Shown: one piece after another, positions 33,461 through 44,586 of the stretch | How positions within the stretch are numbered: position 1 is the stretch's first letter | Layout of the letters: every line of letters starts with the position of its first letter | DNA from: Dicyema japonicum | Taxonomy: Eukaryota > Dicyemida > Rhombozoa > Dicyemidae | Direction: 5' to 3' | Assembly: GCA_011109175.1 (NCBI GenBank) | Contig: RDEW01000004.1 | Location: forward strand, 1,252,667-1,316,666 | DNA: 64,000 nucleotides | Program-made: the position numbers and the translations under genes | The notes under the pieces: generated by a model | The model's database searches: none | The model's input: only the letters and a program-made list of their open reading frames with translations | What the model was told of the DNA's origin: nothing

Positions 33461-36400
33461 ATGTTTTTATTCGATTTTAAAAAATCTTATAATATTGCAG
33501 TATGCAGCCTCGATGGGAGACAATTAAATTTTAAAATTAAAGTAGTCAATTCTGACAATTCTAGGCAAAAAGTGTTGGCGGCATACTTTTTAACCTTGTT
33601 TGCGAAACGATCAATTTACAGGACACGGATTACTTTGGTCTCCAATATTTGAATTCCAAGGGATATGTGGTTTCCAAAATCTCTTCATTTAGGTGTGGCT
33701 CGATAACGAAAAAACTCTGAAAAAGCAAATTTGTCACCTAGATCATAAAGTGTTGAACTTTCGACTCAAGTTCTACATTGAAGATCCCACCCATCCAGAA
33801 AGTGAATACACGAGGTTTTGGTTTGATTAACAAGATATTTATTTGCACTTCAAATTGCGCTCGATTTGGCCGAAGGGTACATCAACGGCACGAATGGGGA
33901 GGTTTCTACGATGCTGTCATATATCTTCCAATGTATAGACTATTTGTGACCGACAGCTGCTCTGGGGGATTTTAGTTCGAAAATGTACAAATTTTTGAAC
34001 CTAAAAAATTTCTGGCCTGTGAGGGCTAAAACCGTATTGGCACGTTGCTTAGAACTTTACGAAAAAAACAAGTTTATTTAAAATCTGGAAATTTTCAGAG
34101 GAATGTCGAAATCCGAGGCAGACATCAAGCTTCTAGATCTTTCTAGAAAACTGGAAAGCTACGGCAAGAAAGCCTTTTGCTGTGAAGTAAATTTAATCAT
34201 TTACCTTAGAGCTGCATCACCAAAAAATTACAAGTTTTTATATGTTCAAACTACAAAGGAATCCACGTGTACGATCGAAGATCTCTTTTGATACGATATC
34301 CGTGGGAAACTGTCTTTACAGTGCTCTTTCAGGGAAAAAAAGTTATTATTAAATACTGCAAACCACCTGAAAACCACGTGTGAGCTGATATTTAACAGAG
34401 TAGACCATAGTCCACAAATATTTATTCAGAAATCCTCACGAATCGCGGAATTACTGGAAAATCGTGTGGGAACAAATGTCATTTTTCAAAAATATCATCC
34501 AACAAAAAAACCGCCGAGTTGGATGGTCAAGTTTTCTGAAGCGAGGATCACGGTTCCGATACAGCGGGCGGACTATGTCGGGCATGAAGTCTTCGCAACT
34601 CACTGAATCTCGGAAATCCCTATCCTTCGAGCGGTATTCTCTTTTTAGTGATCATTAGGATCCATTTCCTTCAAATTAATGCCGACGAAACAGAGTCACT
34701 TTTTGACGAGCGAGTCAATAGAAAAAACAGGTTGCTTTCGAAACGTAACAGCCAAAGTCTGTCTGTTTTAGATTTCTTAAAACTAAAAAATCTTAACTTT
34801 CTGATTAACGAAACCGAGTAACTCTTGATTTCACCTCTTAGACAAGTCAGCAAGTCCTCACCAGAAACTGTTGGCGATATTATTTACAGATTTGAGAATT
34901 ATTTCAAAAAAGTTTTATTTTTTGACCAAAAAGGACTCCCAATTATTTCAAATACTATGCGATCTTTACTGCTCAGAAATAGTTTACTTCAACGACTTAA
35001 AAGTAAGTGCTTTAGTAATCCAAGGATTTGAAGAAATGTGTAGGATTCATACCGGCAAAATTCAACATTTCAGAGTTTGAACACGTGCTCGGTCTCATAA
35101 CCCTGGTTCACGAAGATTTATTAATTTTATTTGACGACAGTCTCCCCCCAAAGTACAATTTCGCACAATCCGGCGTTTTACTGTTCATAAAAATACACAA
35201 AACTCTCAAAGTCCCATTGTCTCATACTTTAGCTATATTCGTACTATCTGTCCTTCATTAATGACGTCATCAGCACAATAATCGACAGTCTCCTGACTTG
35301 TGAAAAGTTCAGAGAAGAAATATCCAATTTTGAACGAAATTCATACGTCACCGTGATTCGGCTTACTTTGCGGGCTTTCCAACAACTTTCTCACTACGAA
35401 TGGAACTTTCGCTGTATAGGTTCGACAAATTTTAGGGTTTTCCAAGTATTTCGAGTTCAGCGAAAGTTTTTACGACGGTATTTCGAGAAGTGCACTAAGT
35501 TTAGATTTTTGTGGAGAAATCCGAGGAGTGGTAGAAATTCATGAAAACCAACTAAAATCTTCAGTATTCTACGAAATTTGTTTTAAAGATTGGAGTGATT
35601 TGCTCTTTCGAATGCCAGGAATTTATAGCCAACATCAGTAATTTGCGGACCCACCAATTTGTTAGAATGGGAGTCATAATCGTAAATTCAGCCTTGGAAG
35701 TGGTCATTTTGGTTTTGCGTTCATTTTACTTCAGTTTACGAATTTCCTTGTCTTCTGTAAGCCAACTGCCCAAGATTTTGAGGCGACGCGGGTGATCCCA
35801 TTGAGTTCTGAGATGGTAGTGGAATTCACTTTTTTAGAACGTCGTGAAATGCGGGGGGAACATTTTTACTATAAAAACCAAAAATGAGCAAATTTCGTGT
35901 GAGACCAAGTGAGATGGAATCCTCAGTTTTAGAACCAAAGACCAGGCAAAACTGTGGATGGAGGACATCAGGAACTCCACTTCAGCCAAATTTGATTTCG
36001 ACGTGGAATTTTCCGCTTCTCAAAGTTTTAAATTTATTAATCCAGCAATGCCCAAAATCTCTCCAATTCTTTATATTGAAAACCTGCTGCAGACATGCTG
36101 GAGGTACAAAATTTGTTCCTTGTCTGTCCCCGATATTTTATCGGGATTTAAGGTCCAGAATCGCTTTAAAATCCACAGACCACATACTCTTCATATTTGC
36201 TTCAAAACATCGAAAAATCAGACAGCAGATTTTTTACGATCCTAAACAATTCATGTCTTTATTTTTTTAGAAGATATGTTTTGAAAAATGTCGCCTATAT
36301 GCTTATTTTAGCCGAACATTCAAAATTGTGTGAGGAAGCAATGCGTCCTTGTTTCGCAGACCTCCGTTTCGATAATCCATGAAAATAATTCAACAGAAAC

Positions 36401-36537
36401 AGGGAGAAGATATGTTTTGAAAATTAACTCTGATAGTTCAGAGCTGACTTTGTATTGTCACACAATTCATTCACGAGACAGGTTTTTTGGTTTAATTTTT
36501 AAGGTGGCTTTCATCGTTGATTTCTGCTTCTTTATAG
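33461..36537 (+). CDS. FARP: FARP-type FERM-RhoGEF-PH protein
   Basis: FARP proteins are cortical guanine-nucleotide exchange factors for Rac-type GTPases. With introns of 20-27 bp removed, the plus strand gives a FERM domain: INLQDTDYFGLQYLNSKGYV, VWLDNEKTLKKQICHLDHK, RLKFYIEDPTHPESEYTR, YLFALQIALDLAEG, SALGDFSSKM, RGMSKSEADIKLLDLSRKLE. The FERM-C end and FA segment follow: YWKIVWEQMSFFKN and RGSRFRYSGRTMSG. The DH domain (about 34940-35800) includes EIVYFNDLK and VFEHVLGLITLVHEDLLILF. PH-type sequence follows, with WMEDIRNSTSAKFDFD, and a final PH end RRYVLKINSDSSELTLYCH, then RDRWLSSLISASL and the stop at 36535. About 860 residues, shorter than human FARP1 (1,045), mainly because the FA-DH linker is reduced. 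One 20-bp intron is at 33815-33834. Start is the ATG at 33461; an upstream exon is not excluded. Confidence 0.88.
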
Positions 36538-37557
36538 ATTGAGTTTTTGTTAAATAACACTAAAGTAGTCTAAACTTAACAATAATGCCAGGATTACGAC
36601 AAATAATCCTTGATTTTATTTATCATCGTATTTTCGATAATATAGATCCTCCTTCAGTCTAAGATTGAGTTGGGGACATAACTTTACTGTCTCTCGATTG
36701 ACATAACTTCATCCTTGTTCTTATGGAGATGGACGACTCAAAAAATTGCTTACGGCTCAGACTTGACGTCTGAGAACTTCAAATGTGTCGTAATAAAGGT
36801 TGGCTGTCAGGAAAGGGATTCATCTTACTTCCTGGAGACGGAGTGCCCTGGAGTTCACCAGATACGACGTCATTAACAAGATTGAGCAACTACCGAATAG
36901 TTCGTTTGGTAGAGATAGGAACGAACACTAAGTTACCGTTCCCAGATTTCTTTAATCAAGTGTGAGACTTTACCCTGGGACATACTCAACACTCATAAAG
37001 TTAACGACATTTCGCCTGATATTAACGGAAATAAAGCTTCCCTAAGATTGGAAGTTCATGGTGACTTGGCATTTATCGCTTCGGTCGACATACGACTTTA
37101 TAAGACTATATGGACAAAATCTGACAATAGGTTTGGGGAACCCCCAATGCCTAAACGACCACAAGACAGAACACCTCTTCTTTTGTCCTGATACGCCTTT
37201 AATTTCTGCGCTATAACAGATAAATCTGATTGATCTTTGGAAATGTCCGTTTTTGGTTGTTATTTTCTATTACAGGTTTTCTTCACTTGATTGGAATGGG
37301 GGTAAATAAATAAGTGAACCACGTGACCAGTTCTATCTTTTATGAATAGAGTCTTTGATAAGTTTATTTTTTTTAAAATTTGCAGAGAAAATGACACAAG
37401 TGATCGATTCGTAGTGTTTGACATTTCCTAAGGTAACCACATCATCAGGTTTACGGGTAACTCCATTGGTGAGGGAGATCCGATTGAAAGATGTTAAGCA
37501 TATCGTAGAATGAATTAAATACAATGAAAACAGGAAATCAGAATCAGACAAAAGTAA
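36538..37557. other. Convergent spacer between FARP and CRAT with LINE-like debris
   Basis: Between the two converging genes the plus strand 36780-37230 reads in broken frames like the C-terminal end of a retroelement ORF, e.g. GNKASLRLEVHGDLAFIASV and PQCLNDHKTEHLFFCPD, the latter resembling a C-terminal zinc-knuckle. The lineage is not assigned. The rest is non-coding. Confidence 0.4.
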
Positions 37558-39785
37558 CTAAGCCATAAGAAGTGAATATTGGTATTGCAAGGCATCACAA
37601 AGGGCAGCACAGAACTCACTAGAATTTGTCTCCGCGGAGGATATGTAGGACGTAATTGCAAAGATGATATGCTCGTCCTGAGGATTATAACAGATCCCAT
37701 ATCCATCTTGGCAGGCTGGTCCAAAAACAAGTACACCATCTTCTGGCATCGGGACCTTAAAATCCCTCACATTTATGAACCTGACTCGTGGACAGTCGGA
37801 AGAGGAAAAAATTCTTATAAGCCTCGTCATTGAAAAACTGGGGAGGAGTCATCCTATTCTCCAAAAAGGCCCACTTAATAGCGTTCAGGTATCGGTCTGT
37901 CCCTTCCCCAGACAGAGTCTACAGTGAAAAAGAAGTCAAACCTTCAGAGAAATCTTTGAGTGAGCAGCCACAGCATTTTTCAAAAGTTCCCGCTTAACTG
38001 AGTTACTCGTTGTGGGGCAGTCAGCTTCTACTACAAATTTGCAAGCGGACTCTGTGCAAGATCTAATCGTGTCTGTTCTCCCTCCAATGAATCTCCGAGT
38101 CGCCCCGGATTCGTATGTTGCAGTGAAATTCTTATGTAGCCTAAAACTCGCCACAAAACCCAAACCTGTAATAAACCAGCTGATAGGCCACCTGGATGAA
38201 TGCATCCGGAGACATTTTGAAGGTTTTAATCACATTCTTCCCAAATCTGTCGAATTTAAGATACTTGCAGTCAACATTTTCGATTTTCCTCAAAATATTG
38301 ACAAATCCAACTTATTTATGTACAAGGAAGCATTCTCTATGTCTTCTTGGATCTCCTTATTGATATTCCAGGTCAGTTTGGTCGGCTTTTCACCAGAAGA
38401 GGTCGAACAGTCCAATTCTTCAAATGCATGACTACCATAAACAAGACACAAACGTGTCGGGGTAAACAATCATCTGTGCCAATTTGGCCAGAGCAACCCC
38501 CTCAGCCGGAGTGTGCTCGTAGGTGAACCCGTAACAACCGTCTTCTAGTTTGTAGATAAGCTAATTCAGTTAAATTAACGAATACTTGCAAAGTCTTGTC
38601 GAACCAACGATTTCCAGTGTATAACCCTCTGCCGTGGAGCATGTGATGAAGGAGACCATCCTTGTAGTCTTCCTGAGGGCTGACGGTGGGGGACTCTTCC
38701 GTAACTTTACAGGGTACCGTCAATGCAGAGAATAAAGAGAGAATTCAGGATATTTTTCATATTTTGCTTGTTTTTAGGGTCTGAGGTTACAATTGAGCCA
38801 AAATACCATAATGAAGTCGTGTGAAGGAGGTCGCCCACTCAGTCCGAGACCAGGAAGTGAGGACTCCGACTCTGGGTTCATCTGCCGAGTTAATCTCACT
38901 ATTTTGGACGAAGAAATTTTCTAGTTGATTTTCCAAGGCGGAGAGTGAGAGAGGCTTGCCTTCCCGGTCATACAAATCGAAGCGGAAAAACTTGGTAAAA
39001 AAACATAATACAGCATTCTTGTAAGCAATAGTGATATGATTCGATATATATTTGTGCATTTGGTCCTCATATGGAAGTGGGATTCTGCAGACTCCCAGGA
39101 TGTAATAGTACTGCTGCATGCAGAGAGGATACTTCCCCACAATCTCAGTTTTTAGCTTTCCCCTGCAATATATCAGAATTTTTATGAAAAAAAAAATTTA
39201 GCATAAAAGTAAAAATCCTTAAAATTCAAATTATAAAAACAAATATTAAAATAAGTAAATAATAATTGAATAAAAAATATAAAATTAATTAATTATTTAA
39301 AATATTAATTACACAGAAATTATGTGTGGTTTTGGATGGCAAACCTTTCAAGAATATTCTTATAAAGGATTATGGACTGCAAGATTTCGGCAATGGCCCT
39401 ATTTTATACTAAAATAGTCACAACCTCGAATGCGACTTGCTTTCGGATTTTTGGCCCAAAAGTAGCCCAGGACTTGTCGTGATCACCAACGAGTCCCTAG
39501 ATTTCAAATATCCGTATTTTAGCCAGTAGTCGCTCAGCTAAAATTAGGAAACTAAGAAACCCAGTTATCCTCGACCTTCGCCTTCTCCAACAACAAATTT
39601 TGCATTTTTTGTACGTTTTTGTCATCCAACAGTAATCTAGCATTCTTTAGTCATAAATTTGAAGGAACCTGTAAATTCTGTTCAAATTGCGATTCGGTCG
39701 TTAGTCGCTTAACTTCGAGAAGATAATCATTTATTGTTTCCGATAAACAGGGGATGGGGAGTTTTGGAAGGGAGGAGCACGTCAT
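37558..39785 (-). CDS. CRAT: Carnitine O-acetyltransferase family enzyme
   Basis: The enzyme transfers acetyl groups between CoA and carnitine, in mitochondria or peroxisomes. Minus-strand exons give LPKLPIPCLSETINDYLLE (family N-terminus), DNWLSDYWLKYGYLKSRDSL, KYPLCMQQYYYILGVCRIPL, VGVLTSWSRTEWA, TGNRWFDKTLQVFV, then the catalytic His motif YEHTPAEG, LTWNINKEIQEDIENA, MSPDAFIQVAYQLVYYR, FTATYESGATRRF and the carnitine-site motif GGRTDTIRSCTESA, FRLSTSQVPMPEDG, and DGYGICYNPQDEHIIFAITS. GRTDTIRS favours CRAT over choline acetyltransferase, though this is not certain. Introns are 22-26 bp except one of 182 bp (39163-39344). The N-terminus is uncertain: MTCSSLPKLPIP at 39785 is the first in-frame Met, with no obvious targeting peptide, and an upstream exon may exist. 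No C-terminal AKL-like peroxisomal signal (ends YSLLMA). Confidence 0.88.
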
Positions 39786-40776
39786 TCTTTGGTGCTTCGT
39801 GATATTTACCTAAAAATTAAGAGTAGACAATCGGACAAATTAAAAATTAACTTTAATTACCAAAACATCGTAGAATTTGCATATTATTTGTGGTCGAAAT
39901 CTAAAGCCGAGCATTAACGTAGCCGTAATTTTGAATATTAACTAATTTTTAATTGATATTTTTTAAATATATTATGTTTTGTTTTTTTTAACAAATTTAA
40001 ATTTGTTTGCTCAAAATCACAAGTTAAAGCAGAAATCACAAAGAAGCTTTGAAATAGGATACAGAATGACAGAGCATTGGATTTCAGAAAAGAAAGGCCA
40101 GCACCGACATTTTTTGAGTCGGATGTCTGTTCTATCTGAGAGTCGCTAATATAAATAATGATGACTTTTCAGGTGGAGTCCTTAAGATCTTGGCTGTCGA
40201 GTGACCTATAGATTATTTTACGTTAACTTATTGGGATTGGACACGTGGATGATTATGAAGTCAATGTCGATAGCCTTAAAGAAAACTCGTTTATCGAGCT
40301 ACTTTTTACAATATTGGGATGTATTGTTGAGTTTGGGCGTATAGTAAAAAAACCACAAATTATAATTACTTTTAATTTATTGGTTAAATTACATTGAGTG
40401 TCCCTTGCCATTTAGATAGTTAAGAACACCGGCCTCATTAACTTGTAGGAGGCTATTCACTAGGACGCAGCAAATGCCGGAGCACCGAGTTGATAGGAGT
40501 TATTTATTAACTTAAGAACACCAATAGACAATTTAATTACGCGTCACCTTGTTCGTCTTTTATGGAGGCGCTCAGTGCACTTTAAAAAAGACCATTCGCT
40601 CATAGTTGACAAGAATATGATTTGTTGGTTTGAATATTTGAATAATTTAAATTAATCATTTATTAATAAATTGTTAAAAGTTAATTTTTAGGAGTCTCCA
40701 TTATAGTCTGTAGGCATTCCGGGGGGTTACCCCTCATGACCGCGAGCCAATGTTCTGGAAGAGCCATCGTTTAAAT
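39786..40776. other. Intergenic stretch with a weak family-C repeat
   Basis: AT-rich and without a recognised gene. Positions 40540-40610 (GGAGGCGCTCAGTGCACT, AAAGACCATTCGCTC) resemble repeat family C at 23055 and 55165. AGGAGGC near 40445 faintly resembles family F on the opposite strand. Confidence 0.4.
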
Positions 40777-41734
40777 CAGGGGTTCTCAACCATTTTTTAC
40801 TCGTCGATTACTTTTTTTTCGACTCCCCTAATATTTAATCGACCCCTTAAAACTTTTGTTTATTTAAACAGACAATTCTAAGTAAAATTAGTTAACTATC
40901 TAAAATGAATTCATTGTTAATAATCAAATCAAACAAAAAAAGTATATACTCGATGTGAAGTTGGTATCTTAGCATAAATCTATAATAAAAAAAGAATTAA
41001 ATACCAATGGGATCCTTGTGACTGACGTTTTTGACCAAAGATTCAATACCTGGCTCTATTTGTGTATTTTTAAACGAATATCTCCTCTAATGGATACATC
41101 CAATCTGTTTCGTTATTTATTTACAATTCGATGTAGAATGCTAAATCCGCATTCAATCCTGTGGCGAATTGAATCATTGCTAATTGGTACGGATTTTAAA
41201 ATTTCGTCGAGATTTAAACCCATCAGATCTGATATAGATGGTTGATGAAATTTTCACCAGAAACAAGAGAACTCTCATTTTTGGAAATAATCATTGCAAA
41301 TTTATAGAATGCAATTAGTTCTAAATAAATTTATAAATAACAACTATTTGTAAAAACAGTGTCAATCGTTTTTTGTTTACGAAAGGAATTTTTAATTCTT
41401 TAAAATACTCTAATGGTTTATCTTTTTTATCCGAAAGTTTTCTCCTAAGATGTTCCAACAATTTGGATTGTTTCATTGCATTATTTGATGATGACTTATT
41501 ACACAGTAACCAATATGGTCTATTATCAATAGAATTTTTTAAAACCAAATGCCAAATATTCATATTGACGAATTTTTAATGTAGAAGGACGACTTATACA
41601 CGGACAAAAACAAGCATAGTATTTTTAAAAATTTTAAAGAACAAAGGATTACCACTTTAAAAATAAACTAACTTAATTTAAAATGAAAAAAAAATATATT
41701 AAATTTATTTTCGACCCCAGGTTGAGAACCGCTG
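40777..41734. mobile_element. hAT DNA transposon (958 bp) with intact ends and 8-bp target duplications
   Basis: Inverted termini CAGGGGTTCTCAACC (40777-40791) and GGTTGAGAACCGCTG (41720-41734) match at 14 of 15 positions. They are flanked by a perfect 8-bp direct repeat GTTTAAAT (40769-40776 and 41735-41742), diagnostic for hAT. The minus strand carries a remnant of a ZBED-like transposase N-terminus (NRPYWLLCNKSSSNNAMKQS, KLLEHLRRKLSDKKDKPLEY, 41321-41563) and a further broken piece (PISNDSIRHRIECG) near 41150. The catalytic and dimerisation regions are missing, so it is an internally deleted, non-autonomous copy. Confidence 0.92.
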
Positions 41735-41924
41735 GTTTAAATAACGATTGAGGCATAAATGTGCAATTACCAGAAATTGAAAATAAGCGGATTATCCGTC
41801 GAGTAAGCAGATTATCTTGTTTGTTTACTAAGAATTATTGTTAAAGAATTAATAACTACGATTTTTTGACAATCGATTAATTTAATTAAAAATCAAAAAA
41901 TTAGAATTAGAGGTTCGTAGTCCT

Positions 41925-41985
41925 AACTGCGCGGCTATTCCCCCTCCGGATTTCGAAATAAAGCCATTTTTCCCGTTCCGACTCA
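41925..41985 (-). mobile_element. LINE III 3'-terminal fragment
   Basis: The reverse complement reads RRGNSRAVRTTN in one frame, the tail motif of LINE III. Only about 60 bp remain. Confidence 0.5.
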
Positions 41986-42166
41986 GGACAGAGTTTGCCG
42001 CGTTCCTTTCATTTTAGGGCAGAAAAGATTCGAACTGAGATTATAGCGTTTTAAAGCAAGGAAAAGACCAAATGTGGATTCATTTTTAAGAAATAATCGT
42101 TATTAATTCTTGATGTTGAACAAAAAATCATCACATGTTCCACGATCAGAGGCCAAGAACTAATCG

Positions 42167-42440
42167 TAGAGGGAGAATCAAGGTATGATTTTCACTTCTT
42201 TTTAGTTGTTGCATATGAGTCCCTTTAGATGACTTTGCTCCGTAGTGAAATGTTCACAGAGGGAGAATCAAGGTATGATTTTCACTTCTTTTTAGTTGTT
42301 GCATATGAGTACCTTTAGATGATTTTGCTCCGTAGTGAAATGTTCACTGATGTCTGGATCACTCATCAATCCAAAGCATCGTAAATACGTGATACCTTCA
42401 GTCAGAATGTACAGCAGCGAGATTCGAACCAGGAGTCATC
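42167..42440 (-). mobile_element. tRNA-derived SINE, copy 2, with an internal 90-bp duplication
   Basis: The body matches SINE copy 1: on the minus strand GGTTCGAATCTCGCTGCTG (B box and following), then ATCACGTATTTACGATGC and the CACTGA(T) region align with 17340-17440 of copy 1. The tRNA-like head is degenerate. A 90-bp segment (42168-42257) is repeated at once (42258-42347), with a few differences. Confidence 0.7.
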
Positions 42441-42533
42441 AAGCCTTTTTGCAGTCTACTTATTCGTAATATTGTTGAATTTTGCCCATTAAATGATCAT
42501 TCGGTCGATTGAACAATTTATTATGTTAGTATA

Positions 42534-43951
42534 TCAAGAATGCGTCAATTCCTTTAGTTTATTCGCTAAATCAGACAATTCCTTCAGTTTTTGGCCATTG
42601 ATCGCTGGTTCCTGTTTTAAAACAACCTGCTTTGATAACTTTTCGCTCATTTTAGTGAGTTTGTCGTCTCTCATTTCAATCTAAACGCTTAGTTGACTCG
42701 AACTTCAGATTTTAGGTCTCCGATATTTTCCGTTAACAGCGTTTTGTCCCTCCGTAGTGCGGAATTTGTATTTTCCAGACTTTTGATCAAATTCCCGAGT
42801 TCTTTTGCATGTGTTTTCTGCGTCCTACAACAAAACTCCTTCTTTTTAAGCTTTATTTCCATTTCCGAGAGCTACTTTACACTTTCGACGAAACCTGCTT
42901 TTTCAGGTCGGCGGCTTTTTCGACTTGGTTTGTGTAGGAAATCAAAAGTTCGCCGTTTTTTAGACTCAGACGTTCTATTTCTTGGCTCTTTGCTGAATTT
43001 TCAGAATTTCTTTTAATTTCCTCATCCTAAATAGACAGAATTCAAAACGTGCTTTATTTTCTGATTCAACTCAAAAATTTCCTGGCTTAGTTCTGCCTTT
43101 TGGCGAATGAATTCCCCGCAGTTTTGCTGCAATTTCTTTTCGAGTTCGGTCTTTTTTTCAATTTCGAACTCTGCCTTTGTTAACTTTTCTCTCAAATCTG
43201 TAATTTCTAGCTTTTTTTGTTGTCTAATTTTCTTACCCTCAGTGAGTTTATCAGCTTGTCTCTGAGTACTGAATCACCCCCAGGTCCAGCTAATTCCTCA
43301 GTGTTTTCAGAAACTTGACTTTTCTCTGCATTTTCCTGCTGAAACTGCATTATTTCCCTATCTTGAGTTTCGATCTGAGTTTCAGACCAACAACGGAACC
43401 TTCTGAGAAAGACTTTCAATCTTTTCCTGCAATGTCTGCTGTTTTTCGTATTCACGGTCCAAATCCTTGGTTAGGGATTCAAATTCAGCTTCTCTGCATT
43501 GACTTCGTTCTTTTAGGGACAAAATTTGTGACTCAAGGTCGCTAACTTGTAACAAAAGTTTGGTTTTTTCTTCTAAAAATTAAACTGAAAAATCTACGCT
43601 TTGATTCCTGCAAGAGGACTTCATCCTCCTTCAATTTATTTTTTAAAATATTTGATAAATTTTCACTTTCTTGGTGCAAAGTCTAAAAAAGTATTCTCCC
43701 TACTGAAATTTGAGTTATCATTTTTTCCACGTCGACGTCTTTCTTTGCCTTTTCCTGTTCTTCCAGTTTTTCCTTGCTGATTTTAAACATTTAGATATTT
43801 ACAGATATTTTATTTCCAGTTCATAAAAGTGGAGTTGCTTTTCCAGATTCATCACATAAGATTGCTCAATCGCCCGTGAATCCGAAGCTCCAGTGCTAGG
43901 AAATAAACGCGAAAGAAAATACAAGGTTCTTTCCGTTGTAATGGGCAACAT
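42534..43951 (-). CDS. Coiled-coil protein of unknown identity (about 400 aa)
   Basis: Minus-strand exons joined through eight or nine introns of 21-27 bp give an almost purely alpha-helical, highly charged protein with heptad patterns throughout. It begins MLPITTERTFTGASDSRAIE QSYVMNLEK, continues QLHFYELEIKYLKEKLEEQE, ITQISTLHQESENLSNIL, ESLTKDLDREYEKQQTLQEK, ADLKKQLSEMEIKLKKKE, and ends KLKELSDLANKLKELTHS at 42534. The N-terminal block (TGAS..RAIE..Y..NLE.Q...LE) looks conserved and is reminiscent of centrosomal or ciliary coiled-coil proteins, but I cannot name the family. Exon joining keeps the heptads continuous, which supports the gene model. Start is the ATG at 43951. Confidence 0.75.
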
Positions 43952-44233
43952 TGATTTACTAAAATCGGGGATTACAGTTTGTAGTTGTATCGGATGCTTT
44001 TCTACACTAGCATGGACTATTGTGGAGATTTGCAGTCAAACCTGTTTTTTTGGGTCTGATGTTACCTTTCATTGGCATCCTGTCGTATCCTGGCAACAAA
44101 TTTTGTTTAATTTTATTTTTCTGTCAATTAAAAATATTATTTAAATATTTTTATTTTTTAAATGTTTTCCTGGAAGACATGCTTACGTTAGATTATTCGA
44201 AAAAAATAACCAATTGACTAGTGACTAAGATTT

Positions 44234-44494
44234 CTACAAAAACATAAACGTACTCATGGAATCAGGGGTCCTGAAAACAACATCAACCTGCTTCCAATCA
44301 CTTTCTGATCTAAAAATCCGTTTCATATGCGGTTTTTGGGTGTGAATAAAAAATAAATTTGGTTTAATTTTGAAAACAATGGCTACCCACTTACTCCATA
44401 ACCACCAATAATAGTTTTTTAGTAACGAAGAGATGTCGGGTCCCTCACTACAGGAACCAATGTAAAACCCAAGACACGATGAAATACGAAACAT
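44234..44494 (-). pseudogene. Possible SLC6 C-terminal remnant or alternative 3' exon
   Basis: The open minus-strand stretch includes QKPHMKRIFRSESDWKQ, which resembles the cytoplasmic tail after the last helix of SLC6 transporters (usually ...R......S.DWGP). The SLC6 gene just upstream already has its own tail ([15 protein letters not shown], stop at 44587), so this could be an alternative last exon or the relic of a second transporter copy. The similarity is short and uncertain. Confidence 0.3.
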
Positions 44495-44586
44495 ATGACT
44501 GAACTATTCTGAGAAAGACTAATGGGTGGCCGAGGTTATGACAATTTGCTGTTGTTTAGCAGATTATTATTAAAAAAAGAAATTTA

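Noticed and set aside
38012-38431. Plus-strand 139-codon frame
   Set aside because: Antisense to the conserved carnitine acetyltransferase exons with the GGRTDTIRS motif.
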